This document shows, in pieces, positions 10,719 through 21,430 of a stretch of 64,000 nt of DNA; position 1 is the first letter of the stretch; each line of letters opens with the position of its first letter. Position numbers and translations under genes: made by a program. Origin of the DNA: Pholis gunnellus. Its lineage: Eukaryota; Chordata; Actinopteri; Perciformes; Pholidae. The stretch is from positions 110,001 through 174,000 of the forward strand of contig OU342823.1 of assembly GCA_910591455.2 (NCBI GenBank). The letters are read 5' to 3'. The notes under the pieces are model-generated. The model had not been told where the DNA came from and searched no databases. It worked only from the letters and a program-made list of their open reading frames with translations.

Positions 10719-11295
10719 CCTCACCTTAATCCTAACCCTAACATGCACTGATCTGGGCCCTCCTGAGACCTTTTCCCACCTATTCCTACGGGAACGCAGG
10801 CTGATCCCGGGGTACAGGTTGTAAACCCTTCCTACCACCGAACCCAGATGCCCCCTAAAGTAGGACAAGGTCAGGTCTCAGGGCCTAAATTGCATAACTC
10901 AACCCTTATCTTAAACCATTTTTTAACCCTTTCAACCCTTTCAGCTTTCTCTCCTCACTCCCGGACGCTCCTCTGATTCTCAGATGGAGGACCTGGCAGG
11001 GATACAGAGGCGCCTAGAAAGGCGGGGGAGGGTGCTTAGATGTCAACACATCACCCCTCCTCATCTCTGTTTTACAATCCGGCTTTCATCTCATCACAGA
11101 CTGGACTCCATCACTCTTTCATACACTACATTGGGTCAAAGTACATGCGGTGGGTTTGATACTGAGTGATATGCGCTGGCCCTTGCCTTGCCTTAGGTCT
11201 CTATTCAACTGCGAAGTCCCATGACAACGCAGGGAGATCTCTGGGAATCCGATTCTTACCTAACCCTAACCCCTAACCCTATTTTTGCTGTCAGA
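10719..11295. other. Non-coding stretch with degenerate telomere-like words
   Basis: No gene is supported. CCCTAA-type words occur at 10728-10742 and 11259-11280 (about four imperfect copies). The rest is unremarkable, and the open frames here are short and show no recognisable domain. Confidence 0.4.
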
Positions 11296-11299
11296 TGTT

Positions 11300-12210
11300 A
11301 CACGCAAAATTCAATAATTGATTCAAAAGTAGTGTATTGCGCAATTTTATTTTAAAAGTACTGCTATATGAACAAAAGTGCAATAACATTTGGTTTGCAA
11401 ACACCTGCGGCTCCAGATATGAAGCCCGTAGTGCGTTTTTTGTAGACCCAACACATGAATGAGACTGCAGTTGTTTTTGGCTGTTTTGTAACTCCTCCAA
11501 TTTCGATATAAAAAAATGTAAGGGGCTTTTGACTTGCACTGGTATGCTTGGTGTTTGGGTGGTAAATAAGAGGGCTTCAGACAGCTGTTGGCAAGAACCT
11601 CACTGCACACGACGCACTGTGGCTTTGGGCAATCTGCATTGCCAATCCAAGTGAAGCCCAGACCCAGATAATTTTCATCATATTTCCTCTTTTTTTTCCC
11701 AGTCTGATGCTCACTCTTGTTTCCTCTTTTTTTCACCTTGACTCCGCGATGGGCCTATGTGCTCCCGATTTGTCTGTGCTATCCCTTCCTCCTTTTCGGT
11801 CTCCTCCGTCTCTCCCCAACGCACCTCCCCGTTTCCTCACTCTCTCTCTGTCCCTGTCCTCTTTTATGACTGATCGCTTCAGATGTCCACCTGACAGTTT
11901 CCCCGATTTCAGCCAGTTTAACATATTTGCATGAATGTTGCTGAATGAATGAAGTTAGCCGTTAGCTGCACAAGCTAGGCTAGCTAGTGTATAGTAAAAG
12001 ACTGAAGTGCATTTATTTATTAAATTGTAAGTTTTTCATTTTAAATCTTACAAAGGGTATTTTTATAATTCATGTTTTTATTTTGTGAAAAATCCCACTT
12101 AAGTTTTTTAAAATTAATTCAATTATTACACCATTAGACCACCATTACATTTTTCCTCTCGCGCACCCCCTATAGGCAGCTCGCGCACCCCCACACTTTG
12201 GGAATCCCTG
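11300..12210 (-). mobile_element. hAT-type DNA transposon fragment, minus orientation
   Basis: On the minus strand the sequence begins with CAGGGATTCCCAAAGTGTGG (end at 12210), a hAT-like terminal sequence. It runs through about 470 bp to a coding remnant (11347-11736). No matching terminal repeat is visible on the left side near 11300, so that end appears deleted. The left boundary given is approximate. Confidence 0.6.
11347..11736 (-). pseudogene. N-terminal part of a ZBED/SCAND3-like hAT transposase
   Basis: A 129-codon minus-strand frame begins with a basic stretch. It continues with YDENYLGLGFTWIG, then CPKPQCVVCSEVLANSCLKPS, which corresponds to the BED-type zinc finger start found in ZBED5/SCAND3-like hAT transposases (usually about 600 residues). 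After the KAP segment the similarity stops, so only the DNA-binding N-terminus remains. It lies inside the hAT fragment that ends at 12210 and is read in the same direction. It is a transposon relic, not a host gene. Confidence 0.65.
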
Positions 12211-12225
12211 CTCTAAACCGTAGTG

Positions 12226-12923
12226 GAAGTCGGCCATTTTGATTTTTGTGTCATTTTTCGAGAGATTTTGGCCTATTTCTTTTGCTATACTTTAACGAAC
12301 TCCTCCTAGGGATTTTGTCAGATCCACTTAAAATTTTGTCAGTACAATCTCAAGACTGTTGTGATTAAAAGTTGTTAAAAGCTTTATGTTTGACGGACTG
12401 GCTTAGCCATAGCGGGCAGCTACTTTACGTGATTCCCCATCAACAAAGCTGAAGTAACAGCTGGACTCGTTACAAACAGTCCCAAACTTTCCATGCTTGC
12501 TAACACTCATGGCCTAAGGATGTCTACAAGCTCATTTTCACTAATACTCACAGCGCCACCTGCTGGCCAAAGGAAATCTGCGTTTTGTGACAAACAGCAT
12601 CCGATTTACATTACTTTTACACAATGCATTATGTTGCTCTATGTTGATATAGAGCAATATAATGCATGTTTGCGCGTGTTCTGTAGCACCACACAGCAGA
12701 TACAGGAAGCGGTGGACTATCTGCAAAGCATAATTTCCAGCATCAGGAGTTCCACGGGAAAAAAACGTAGGACTCGCGGGCGCATTGTCCAGTGGACGCT
12801 CTCGGCCACGCAAGCCGCAGTCCCGCCAGCACCCCCGACATGCGAGGGCCCGTTCATCGCCGCTCGCAGCTTTAATTATGAGTTGAAATCTTAACTCCAG
12901 AAGAACTTTTTAATAAGCAGTAG
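12226..12923. repeat. Unclassified repeat-like segment
   Basis: The wording resembles dispersed teleost repeats: GGCCATTTTGATTTTTGTG, AACGAACTCCTCCTAG, and a GC-rich end with GCGAGGGCCCGTTCATCGCC. No terminal repeats or coding domain were identified. The open frames here (for example 12493-12894) have no recognisable domain. Confidence 0.3.
12553..12566 (-). promoter_or_regulatory. CTCF-like motif
   Basis: The minus strand reads CCAGCAGGTGGCGC, a full match to the core consensus CCASYAGRKGGCRS. It lies inside repeat-like DNA. Occupancy cannot be judged from sequence. Confidence 0.35.
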
Positions 12924-13000
12924 AAGTATAAAGGAGCAAAAAAAGGTTTCAAGTAAAGTACTTGTATCTAAAAACTGTACCTAATGTAGTAATTTTATTT
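12924..13000. repeat. Fragment of the teleost AAGTACTTGAGTAAA-type MITE
   Basis: Words such as AGCAGTAGAAGTATAAAGGAGC and TCAAGTAAAGTACTTGTAT match the interior of the same MITE family seen at 56575-57293. Confidence 0.45.
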
Positions 13001-14404
13001 AGTTCCTCTGTAGTAGGCTGTGTTTTTGTATTTAATCTCATTTTCACCAACTGTCGCCTCATGTTTAGTGATGAAGACGAGATTTGAACCAGCAGCTCTT
13101 GTTCTGTTTGTTCTGTAGAGGAAATGTAATCAGATAGAGCTGCAGACCAGCTGCTCTGTTTACATTTAACATGTCATCCACTCAGTCTGATTTCTGAGTT
13201 CACTGCACTGAAAAAAAATCCTATTACACAACATATTTGTTTTTTTACTCATCTTCCAGAAAAAAAAAAAGTTAAAAACCCTAAGTTAGGGTTATTACGG
13301 TCATTCCGTAGTTATTTTATATTTTTCTTAACCGAACCAAGTGGTTTTTGTTGCATAACCCTAACTAAGTATTTCACTATCTTTTCTTATCCTGGGGATA
13401 CAAGCTTACAGAAAGTACTAAAGTATTTTACTTATTACTTTCTGTGAAGTAGCCGAGGATCATTGGAGTTGTTGTCTTTACCACCACGATGCTAACAGGT
13501 GCTAGCTGGCTGCAGTTTCAACTAGATTGTGATGTCACTGCTCTTTAACATAAAATGTATCTTTTTTTTAAAACAACCAGAAGATACAATGATGGATGCA
13601 AAAAATCAAAAGGAAGATAAAAAGACAAAACTAGAGACGTGATGAAGGTAGAACTGGGTAATATATAATATATAAATGATCTACTGAATAACCTACTGAT
13701 GATTAAATGTTGCTATTTCTGAAGTGGTTTTTGATGCACTCTACTGTTAATGGACAGTTTAATACTGTAGATTTGTCTTTGTTTTAATGTACTTATGGCA
13801 ATTCTATACATTATGTTGTAGTTATTGTAAATGAAACCATAACAATGCTTTAATGGTAAATTACTGTCGTTTGTGGCAAAGTAACAAAGAAATGGGCTAA
13901 ATTCACAGGAAGGTACTTTTTAAATGTATTTTAACACAATATGTTTTCCAGTGGTTTAATAAACAGTTATTAACAGTATATACAGTCATTTTAATGAATT
14001 TAAATCTGCTCTGATTATTTACTGTTTATTATACATCATTTTATGGTTATTTGCTGTATTTTGACAGCATCTGTCTAGAAACTTTACTGCTAGTGTTTTT
14101 ACCGTTTATTTCATTTTTTACAGCCTTCTTTCTTAAAATGTGTTTAATCTGTAGTCAGCTCATATCAAATGAGCTGACAACAGCTTTCTATGAACTCAAA
14201 ACCTGTTTAGTCCGACTGTCCAATCATCAGACTGTCCAATCATCAGGCAGCTGAACCCCCCTCCCTCCTCTGCTCCTTCACATTCAGCCACACTCAACAG
14301 CTCAAAGTGAAAAAATCATCAACGGAGCACAAACAGTAAATCAGATACAGCCCATTAGAGTCCAACAGGTGTTGCTAAGTTACAAGGTGTTTGTTGCTGT
14401 GACG
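13001..14404. other. Upstream region of the cox8-like gene
   Basis: No coding domain is visible. AT-rich DNA with TTTACTGTTTATTATAC-like words (13800-14060) resembles dispersed repeats. The CCCTCCCTCCTCTGCTCC stretch at about 14259-14276 is a possible promoter-proximal element. No clear TATA box or start site could be fixed. Confidence 0.3.
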
Positions 14405-14515
14405 ATGGTGAGCGTCTTCCTGAGGATGATGACTTTAACTCGACCAAAAGAAATAATGAAGCAGACGAGGAAGATGATCTACAGCAAACCTCCCAGAAAC
14501 AAGATTGGAGCCGCA
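14405..14515 (+). CDS. cox8-like exon 1 (coding part)
   Basis: 37 complete codons from ATG to GGAGCCGCA, then the donor GTGAGT. It encodes the presequence and the start of the mature subunit. A 5' UTR extends upstream to an unknown start. Confidence 0.78.
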
Positions 14516-15645
14516 GTGAGTGTCTGTCCATCTGTCCGTCCCTTTATCTGTCTGTCTGTCCATCTCTCTGTGTCTTTATCTGTCTGTCCGTCTGCCTGTC
14601 TGTCTTTGTCTTCCTATCTGTCTCTCTGTGTCTTTATCTGTGTGTCTGTCGGTCCCATCAATTTTCCCATCAATTCGATTGATCAAGATGAAGGATGATG
14701 TAATTGCTTGTTTGTGGACAAGTTGTTGGTTGAGCCCATAGTTTCATATGTCGATTATGTTCATAATGTTCATTATTTTCATACGTTCATAATGTTCATA
14801 TATTCATACATTCATAACGTTCATTATGTTCATATATTCATATGTTCATTATTTTCATACGTTCATGTTTATACGTTCATACATTCATAATATTCATTAT
14901 GTTCATGTTTATACGTTTATAATGCTAATTGTGTTCATAATGTTCATAATACTTTCCATACGTTCATGATGTTAATAATGTCCATACGTTCATGTTTATT
15001 ATGTCCTTATGTTTATAAAATTCATTATGTTCAGAGTATTCATAATGTACAATATGTTCCTTATTTTTCATACATTCATGTTTATACGTTCATAATGGTC
15101 ATAATGTTCATTATGTTCACATCTTTGTGCTCATTAGCAGCTTATATTAATTATTATAATATATAAATATAACATAACTCTATTGGTTTTTCTTTTCAGA
15201 GGCATTATCACTGCAAAATAGACAGTATTTACACATGGTATGAAACAAACTACTTGTTTTGAGGTTACCCAGAGTGCACCTCAGTTAGTAGAAACTTTTC
15301 TCCTGTGCATTGATCTGTAAAACACTACTGAGTAAAAGTGGTTTATCAATTCAGATTTATTGCTGGAAAGTGTTGCTCCAACAGGTTTACGTCATAAATA
15401 CGGATGAATTACATCACATTCATTTTAGATTCATCAATAATCATGTATAATGAACACTTAGTTGTTATTGATGATCTAGTTCCAGTTTCCCTCCTGATGA
15501 TGTCATGTGATTTTTTTTTTGTCTCTCACAGCAAAGTTTCTTGGTCATGTCGCTGTTTGCAGTGGTCATGTTGACTCCAGCTGCCTGGATCCTTCATCAC
15601 CTGCCACAGTACCGCCAGCAGTCCAAAGAGACGCCTAGAGACTGA
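14405..15645 (+). CDS. Cytochrome c oxidase subunit 8-like protein (two exons)
   Basis: Coding exons 14405-14515 and 15532-15645 join in phase 0 to give 74 residues, a normal length for COX8 precursors. The donor is GCA/GTGAGT, and the acceptor is a T-run followed by CTCACAG/CAA. The N-terminal part is basic, as in a mitochondrial presequence, and reads through SKPPRNKIGAA. The second exon gives one membrane-spanning segment ending in TPAAWILHHLPQYRQQ, which parallels the PAGWILSHLETYRR end of vertebrate COX8. In the family this is a small inner-membrane subunit of complex IV. ATG 14405 has A at -3 and G at +4. The earlier in-frame start is only a GTG. An AATAAA lies 59 bp after the stop. Which COX8 paralogue it is cannot be told here. 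Confidence 0.8.
14520..14660 (+). repeat. TCTG/TCTT-rich microsatellite in the cox8-like intron
   Basis: Imperfect CTGTCTGTC, CTGTCCATC and CTTTATCTGTCTG words start about 5 bp after the splice donor. They create spurious open frames (14520-14741). Confidence 0.8.
14745..15125 (+). repeat. GTTCATA-type minisatellite in the cox8-like intron
   Basis: Loose tandem copies of ATGTTCAT and TACGTTCAT, with TATTCATACATTCATAA variants, run for about 380 bp. The reads as MFI/HYVHIF-type frames are not genes. Confidence 0.8.
15532..15645 (+). CDS. cox8-like exon 2 (coding part)
   Basis: 37 codons plus TGA at 15643-15645. It contains the hydrophobic segment SFLVMSLFAVVML and the WILHHL motif region. 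Confidence 0.82.
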   Translation, partial: QSFLVMSLFAVVMLTPAAWILHHLPQYRQQSKETPRD

Positions 15646-15703
15646 TCCTTATCTTCTTCATCCTCCTCTTCCTCACCACATCAATATATTCTATACTGTA
15701 ATC

Positions 15704-15709
15704 AATAAA
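15704..15709 (+). terminator. Polyadenylation signal AATAAA of the cox8-like gene
   Basis: AATAAA lies 59 bp after the stop codon, followed by TGTGTCACATTTG. Confidence 0.65.
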
Positions 15710-16430
15710 TGTGTCACATTTGATCATCATTATTAAACTTGGATCATTAAAAAAGTGACCCTTCTTATTTGATTGTGTTCTATGATCAAAATGTGTATTG
15801 ATACCTGAAGAACAGAGTTGTCCTTTCCAAAATAAGAGCAGCCTATTTCTCTCCTTGTGGTATTCTATTTTGTTAAAACAACATCCAGCACGTAGTCTGC
15901 TTCTCTCTCTGCTTGAAAACATCACACATGAACTTGTTCTGAAGTTTGTACAAACAGGAAGTGCTTGAAGATAAAATAAAGCTTCAGTTTGTGTTTGTTT
16001 AGTTTGTTCTGCTGGATTGAACGTTAGTCACTTCCTGTTTGAGAACATCAGTTCCCAGAGAGAAGATGTAATTAAACCTGAGAGCAAAGAGGACAGACAT
16101 CTTCATTATTCCTTACCAAAAAGTAAAAAAACACCAATCCGTGACCTTAATGTAACAATTACAATAAAATCATCAGCTCTACCCCCACTAATTTGATTGG
16201 CACCATTCCCGAGCTTCTAGGACCTTCAGAAGGGTTAGTTCTTGGATTTGGACCTATTTTTAAATGGGTTATGGTCAAATAACTTTTCTTTGGGAGGTCG
16301 TAGGCACTTGGCCTCTTCAGAAAAAATAAAGGGGAGTGTGACACGGGTTAAGGTTAGGTAATAGCAAGGAACCATCAACATTATCTGTGCACTGTCCATC
16401 ACTACCTCACACCACGAAGCTCTTATCTCT
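15710..16430. other. Intergenic stretch downstream of the cox8-like gene
   Basis: No gene is supported. The sequence is AT-rich. A second AATAAA occurs at about 15975. The minus-strand frames have no recognisable domain. Confidence 0.3.
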
Positions 16431-16441
16431 CATTAAGGCCT

Positions 16442-16804
16442 TTGGGATGTGTGGTATCCAGTCTTTATTTGATTTCAACTCGCGGTTGCAGGAAACCTAC
16501 TAAATTGTTCCATGTGAACTTGCTGAAACCCTATTGTGTTCACTCTTCTAGTGCACCTGGTGATGTCCAGCTGGAACCGGTGGCTGTGATTCCTGTGTTG
16601 GGAGCTGATGGAGTGAATGCCGATTCAGTTGGGAGTGGGGACGATGCTGTTCTGGTTCCTGATGAGGGGTTGTTGTCTGGTTGGCTGAAAAATGAAGGGA
16701 CCCTCATGAGTCTGGCAAATGGCCGAACAAGGGTTGTTCGGCCATTTGCCAGCAGCACAGTTGAGGAATTGAAATGTTTGTCTCCTGGTTTATTTGTTGG
16801 CTGA
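16442..16804 (+). pseudogene. Fragment of Ty3/gypsy-type pol C-terminus
   Basis: The frame contains YLISTRGCRKPTKLFHVNLL followed by KPY. This matches the end of teleost gypsy-type integrase regions, where a sequence like RTPDRRKPTQLCHVNLLKPY is usual. The remainder is an acidic, low-complexity tail ending at 16804. No upstream protease, reverse transcriptase or LTR is visible, so this is an isolated remnant. Confidence 0.6.
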
Positions 16805-16839
16805 TGTGGTGTTCCTGTGGGACCCCCGCCTTATGGGGT

Positions 16840-16859
16840 GGGGGGGGGGGGGGGGGGGG
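16840..16859 (+). repeat. Poly-G run
   Basis: Twenty consecutive G residues follow the GGGGTG at 16834-16839. The length may be inaccurate in the assembly, and G-quadruplex formation is possible. Confidence 0.85.
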
Positions 16860-17976
16860 TGACGACCCTATCTGCCTGTGTGGCTGCTTTCCTTGCAGGT
16901 GTGGCAGAGGATCGTCAGGCAGAGTGGGAACACCTGAGACAATTAAGGACACTGGCCGTGTGCGCCGCGATCTGCCCCACCAACCTGTGTTTCAGAAGCG
17001 GAGGGCTCGTAGGCGCCACCCACGAAAATCGCGAGATCCTGCGATAATCTGTGTAACAAACACGGATTTATAAAGAGAACAACAAATACATAAAAGGTTA
17101 CTTTACCTGTCTGACCTTGAATTGCTGTTGATTTGGTCATATTTCCCTGTTTTTTGAGAATTGTTAAAGCTTAGATATTTAATCTTCAATGTTTGCGGTC
17201 AAAGCAAAATATAAGAAGAAGAAGAAGAGAAGTGCAGAAGAAGAGTAACGGAACTACAAGCATAAACCCGACCATGGGCTCTCGCGCGCCCCCTTCATTG
17301 AGGTAGAGGTACTGTTTGCCTCCCCTCTGTGCTTTTTCTCTGCGGTTTCTGTCAGATCAGCAAGACTATATATGTTCTACACATACGTGAAATACATGAC
17401 CTATTCTATGGAAAGAAAGGACGTATAATACAAGTGTCAACAAATATTACAGTGGTGACAAACAATGAGAAAGCAAAAGGCACTCGCTCAACCCTGTCTG
17501 TTAGGGATTGCGCAATCTGAGATGAGGCACAGCTCGTCGTTCGGCCCGGTTTGTGACACAGGTCATTAGAGAAATATTTATTTTATCATTATTTGTTTTT
17601 TCTGCCTCCCCTGCCCGCACGTCCCTGGTTTACATGTAATCAAATATATGCAGTTTTTAGATTGTATGGAAGACCTCCTTCGTGTATTGATTAGTAAACC
17701 AATTGCGGTGTTGAAAATATTCACCCTGTCCTCTGTTTAGGATTAGTAAGGGGTTTTAATTTTGCTTTCACCAGGAGGTCCTGTAAATTCTTATTTCTCC
17801 TGAATGCTGAAATAATACTGTGGTGCTGTAATATACTTGTGAAAGTTCTTCCCAATCACTGACAGGTTTAAGAGTAGATGGGGAATATGTGGTTACAAAG
17901 GGGAGGTTAGAGGTCACCACAGTAGGTTTAGTTTGTTGAAATGTCCAGTGACATTTTCTAAAGGAAGGCCCTAGAG
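16860..17976. other. Non-coding stretch
   Basis: No gene is supported. It holds an AAGAAGAAGAAG tract (about 17213-17230) and a CTCGCGCGCCCCC stretch (17281) similar to hAT subterminal sequence. Open frames lack domains. Confidence 0.3.
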
Positions 17977-18861
17977 CAGAGGTCCCCAACCTTTTTTGCG
18001 CCACGGACCGGCTTCATGTAAGACAATATTTTCACGGACGTGTAGCGGATAAACACGACGAAATAAAAAGATACGATCGGCATTAAAACAAATATAAAAT
18101 GCATAAATAAATACAACTCACAATAACGCTGAATCAGTGGGAGCCCTGAACTAGTTTCTCTGCAACGAGACGGTCCCATCTGGGGGTGATGGGAGACAAT
18201 GACACCCGAAGTGTGTTCCTTATGTCCAGTCTACTTCGTTTTGTTTTGATTACTGTCACTGCAGAAAATCCCGCTTCACAAAGTTAGGCTGTTGGAAATG
18301 GAAGCAGGGTTTTCAGTGTTTTTGTGGAGATCTCAGGATATTCAGCTTTGATTTTAATCCAAAACACCTGCAGAGTTGTTGTCTCAAACATTCTTTTAAG
18401 GCCACCGTCATTTACAATCTCCAGCAGCTGATCTTCCTCTGTCGCCACATATTATGCAGAGTGGGAATGGTGCATCAGAATTACTCCTGATATTTAATTA
18501 GACTCCTGATATTGTCTGTTAAATGAAGCTTTCTTTTTCTTGGAAGTTGTAGGCTCTTCCTCTGTCTCCTTAGTGGCCTTTCCCCCTTTGCAAAGAAGCT
18601 CTCCAAAAGTGTTTCTCATTTTCGCTAGTTGGCGGGCTTAATTTTTGAGGTAACGTATCACGTGACCGAGACAAGCGTCTTGACATGTGTCAAGATGCAC
18701 AGGCGGATGAAATTGCAAGAGAATCCGGTCATTTTTCAAAATAAAACTTAAAAAAAATCAATAAAACGGAAATAATATAATATTTATTCTTTCTGTGCGG
18801 CCCAGTACCAAATGACCCATGGCCCGGTACCGGTCCGCGGCCCGGTGGTTGGGGACCACTG
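17977..18861 (-). mobile_element. Complete 885-bp hAT element with 8-bp target duplication
   Basis: The left end is CAGAGGTCCCCAACC and the right end, read inward on the minus strand, is CAGTGGTCCCCAACC: 15-bp terminal inverted repeats with one mismatch. Both sides are flanked by CCCTAGAG (17969-17976 and 18862-18869). The interior keeps the C-terminal codons of a hAT transposase on the minus strand, so it is an internally deleted derivative of an autonomous element. Confidence 0.92.
18134..18290 (-). pseudogene. C-terminal remnant of hAT transposase
   Basis: Reading the minus strand from about 18290 down to TGA at 18134-18136 gives CEAGFSAVTVIKTKRSRLDI, then RNTLRVSLSPITPRWDRLVA, then EKLVQGSH and stop. 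This is the typical C-terminal dimerisation end (…NTLRVSLS…) of SCAND3-like hAT transposases. Most of the protein is missing. Confidence 0.7.
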
Positions 18862-18869
18862 CCCTAGAG

Positions 18870-19159
18870 TACCTTCTGCTGGCCAAAGCTAGGAATAGCA
18901 CTCTAACTGCAGAATTAAAGTCAGAATCAGAATCAGCTTTTTTGGCTATATAGGCTTACGCATATTTGATGAAAATGATATATGGTGGACAAGAGATGAC
19001 ACCCATCCAGGATCAATTGGATTTAAATCATTACATTGTTCCTGAAGAAAGATAGCTTTCCAAAGGGTCTGCAGACTGCTCGCTGAACACGCTGAATCAA
19101 GTCATCAGAGGGAATGTGTGATGCAAAAGTCAGGCAGTTTCAACCATTTTCTTAGAAGT
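18870..19159. other. Non-coding stretch with a short dispersed-repeat remnant
   Basis: GTCAGAATCAGAATCAGC at about 18919-18936 resembles the tail of dispersed teleost repeats. Nothing else is recognised. Confidence 0.3.
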
Positions 19160-19475
19160 TATTAGCACTTGAAAGACTGACACTATTTTAAGTTTAGTTT
19201 CACAATAGTCACATGCTCGCCCACTGACCAATCACTAGAGGAGCTGCTCCTGCAAACTGAGCTGCAAGTAATGCTGACGTACTTGTAGGCCAGCTAGCAG
19301 CTCTGGCACGTCAAAGAATATGCCCAACGTGTCAAACTAAAGATCTGATTGGTTGAACACTATGACAATCAACAATATCGTCCCCATTCACTTAAACTGC
19401 ACAGGGATTCACTTGTGAGTCTGCAGGCCTGGGGCCTCTCTTCTTACTTAGAGACACAGAGGTGAAATCTGATTG
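19160..19475. repeat. Fragment of the same hAT family as 49999-51125
   Basis: The segment shares long near-identical blocks with 50650-50910: CTCGCCCACTGACCAATCAC, AAACTAAAGATCTGATTGG, CAATCAACAATATCGTCCCC and GTCTGCAGGCCTGGGGCC. The element termini are absent here, so only its right-hand interior remains. Confidence 0.8.
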
Positions 19476-19663
19476 GACCAGAAAACCGACCAGGATGAGG
19501 GGTACATAATTTCTCTAAGTACCAGGCTGTACTCTGCATCATTCAAACCCTCAAACAACCGGGTGCTCATCACTGCACAGAAAGGAACGGTAAAAAACCT
19601 GGTGAAGTATATGCAGCCCGGGAGGCCGAATTTTACAGACCTGAGGACGGCTGTGTCTGCACA
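19473..19663 (+). pseudogene. Possible orphan exon of an unrecognised mobile-element gene
   Basis: An open segment ending RPNFTDLRTAVSA is followed by a good donor (CACAT/GTAAGT at 19660-19664). I do not recognise the family, and no partner exon was found. Confidence 0.2.
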
Positions 19664-19700
19664 TGTAAGTTTGTTTTTTCATCCTCTCAGTGATGCTTTA

Positions 19701-19796
19701 TTGTTGGAATGCTTTTAAGCATTCCAAGTATTGTTATCCTCTTCTTTATTGTTGGAATGCTTTTAAGCATTCCAAGTATTGTTATCCTCTTCTTTA
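19701..19796. repeat. Two tandem 48-bp units, each with a 24-nt palindrome
   Basis: Each unit contains TTGGAATGCTT, then TT, then AAGCATTCCAA, followed by GTATTGTTATCCTCTTC. Copies start at 19701 and 19749. Confidence 0.85.
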
Positions 19797-19854
19797 TTCC
19801 TCTTTTTATTATTATATTTCTTCCGTACGTTTTTTCAAATGCTTCTGCTCCTTC

Positions 19855-20085
19855 ATATTTTAAGCTACAGAAACCGTTCGAATATCAAAATGTTCAGCTC
19901 TTTCAGGAGAGGGGTGCTATGACTTTTCATATTTCTAATATTTAAACTTTGAATTATTAAGCTTTTTGCAATCTTTTTTGAATGGGATCTCTATGGAGAA
20001 AATCTTCAAATCCTCTTAAACTTCTTCAACTTTCAACTTCCTTCAACTTCCTCATACTTTCAGCTACAGACACCATTTCAACTTC
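19855..20085 (+). repeat. AT-rich dispersed element, copy 1
   Basis: TTTTAAGCTACAGAAACCG to CAGCTACAGACACCA. Highly similar to 21214-21428. Class unknown. Confidence 0.75.
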
Positions 20086-20980
20086 AAAATGTTGAAAAAA
20101 ACCCTGATCTATTGCCGCATAATTCAGCTTTTTGTTATCTTTTTAACTTTTTGAACTGTCCCATTTTAACTTTTATGATTTTTTCAGTCCTTTTCTGCCT
20201 TTATAATGGGTGTGTATTGTGCAGCTTAGAGTGCGTGATGTCACCGCTAGAGTGAAGAGCAGCTTCAGATTCTTGTGAAAAAAATATTTGTCTTTTGCCT
20301 TTGCCTCCACAATTTTCACTCTTCATATATATTTGTTTGATCTTGAAGTAGCTAATCGTGTCGTTGTCGTACACAAGTGACTGTGGAATCCCACAGATTT
20401 ACACATTTGCAGAAAATCACTTAATTGAGAGGAAAACCAACTTTCTGCTCCATAGAGAGCAATGTTAAATCTGACCACTCATTTCTCAAAGAAAGCAGAC
20501 GGTACCAGTTTTGTATATTGCGCTGGAGCTCACATTTTAACACCACAAACATAAAAAACACATCAGCGCGTTCTGCAGAGTCTTATCCTTCTCACGGTAT
20601 CCATATTTTATTGATTAGTCTCATGGTTTTGGTATAAAGGGCATATGTTCGACAGGTAGTTTTGTTGAAAATCGCTGTTCACTCTAATCTCTCACACAGG
20701 TGCTCCATCACCATGCACACAGGTGTTTCTATGAGCTCGTTAGTGATGTTCATAAACATACAGAGGCATTGAGACACACACGCACACATGACTTGGAGAT
20801 ATGCGTGATGCTGCTCAGCCAATCAAATATGGGTATTCTGACAAGTTTCCTGATTCCAGTGAGATGTACACACACCATGACACAAGTGGGCGAGACGAGG
20901 AAAGACCTGGCAGAGCAGGACAATAGTTACTTTAGCTGTAAATGTTAAAACATAGGACAATCTCCAAATGAGAGGATTGC
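20086..20980. other. Non-coding stretch between the two copies of the AT-rich element
   Basis: No gene is supported. It contains ACACACACGCACACATG (about 20776) and otherwise unremarkable AT-rich DNA. Confidence 0.3.
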
Positions 20981-20984
20981 CAGA

Positions 20985-21175
20985 GAGATCAGTCTGTCTG
21001 TCTCTCTCTGTCTGGTTATCTCTGTCTGCCTGCCTGTCTCTCTCTCACACTCACTCAGTCCATCTAACTGTCTCTATGCCTGTCTTTTTCTCACTCTCTC
21101 ACACTCATTCACTCAGTCTATCTCTCTTTCTCTCTCTCTCTCTCTGTTTTCTGTGTCTCTCTCTCATACAGTCAT
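20985..21175 (+). repeat. CT-rich low-complexity tract
   Basis: Imperfect TCTG, TCTC and CACTCA words. Reads as S/L-rich frames that are not genes. Confidence 0.85.
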
Positions 21176-21213
21176 TCAGGTCTTAGAGATTTTGAGAGGA
21201 CTTTTCCCTTTTT

Positions 21214-21430
21214 TAAGCTACAGAAACCGTTCGACTATCAAAATGTTCAGCTCTTTCAGGAGAGGGCTGATAGGACTTTTCACATTTGTAATCTTTAAAT
21301 CTTTTGAATTATTCAGCTTTTTGCAATTTTTTTGAATGGGATATCTATGGAGAAAATCTTCAAATCCTGTTAAACTTCTTTAACTTTCAAAGCCTTCTTC
21401 TTCCTCATACTCTCAGCTACAGACACCATA
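21214..21430 (+). repeat. AT-rich dispersed element, copy 2
   Basis: The same succession of words as copy 1 at 19855-20085 (ACAGAAACCGTTCG, GTTCAGCTCTTTCAGGAG, TATGGAGAAAATCTTCAAAT), with about one change in ten. Further related sequence runs to about 21680. Confidence 0.75.

Noticed and set aside
14369..14698. 109-codon frame starting at 14369 as a gene on its own
   Set aside because: The start is a GTG and the frame runs through a TCTG microsatellite. The real coding part is 14405-14515, ending at a splice donor.
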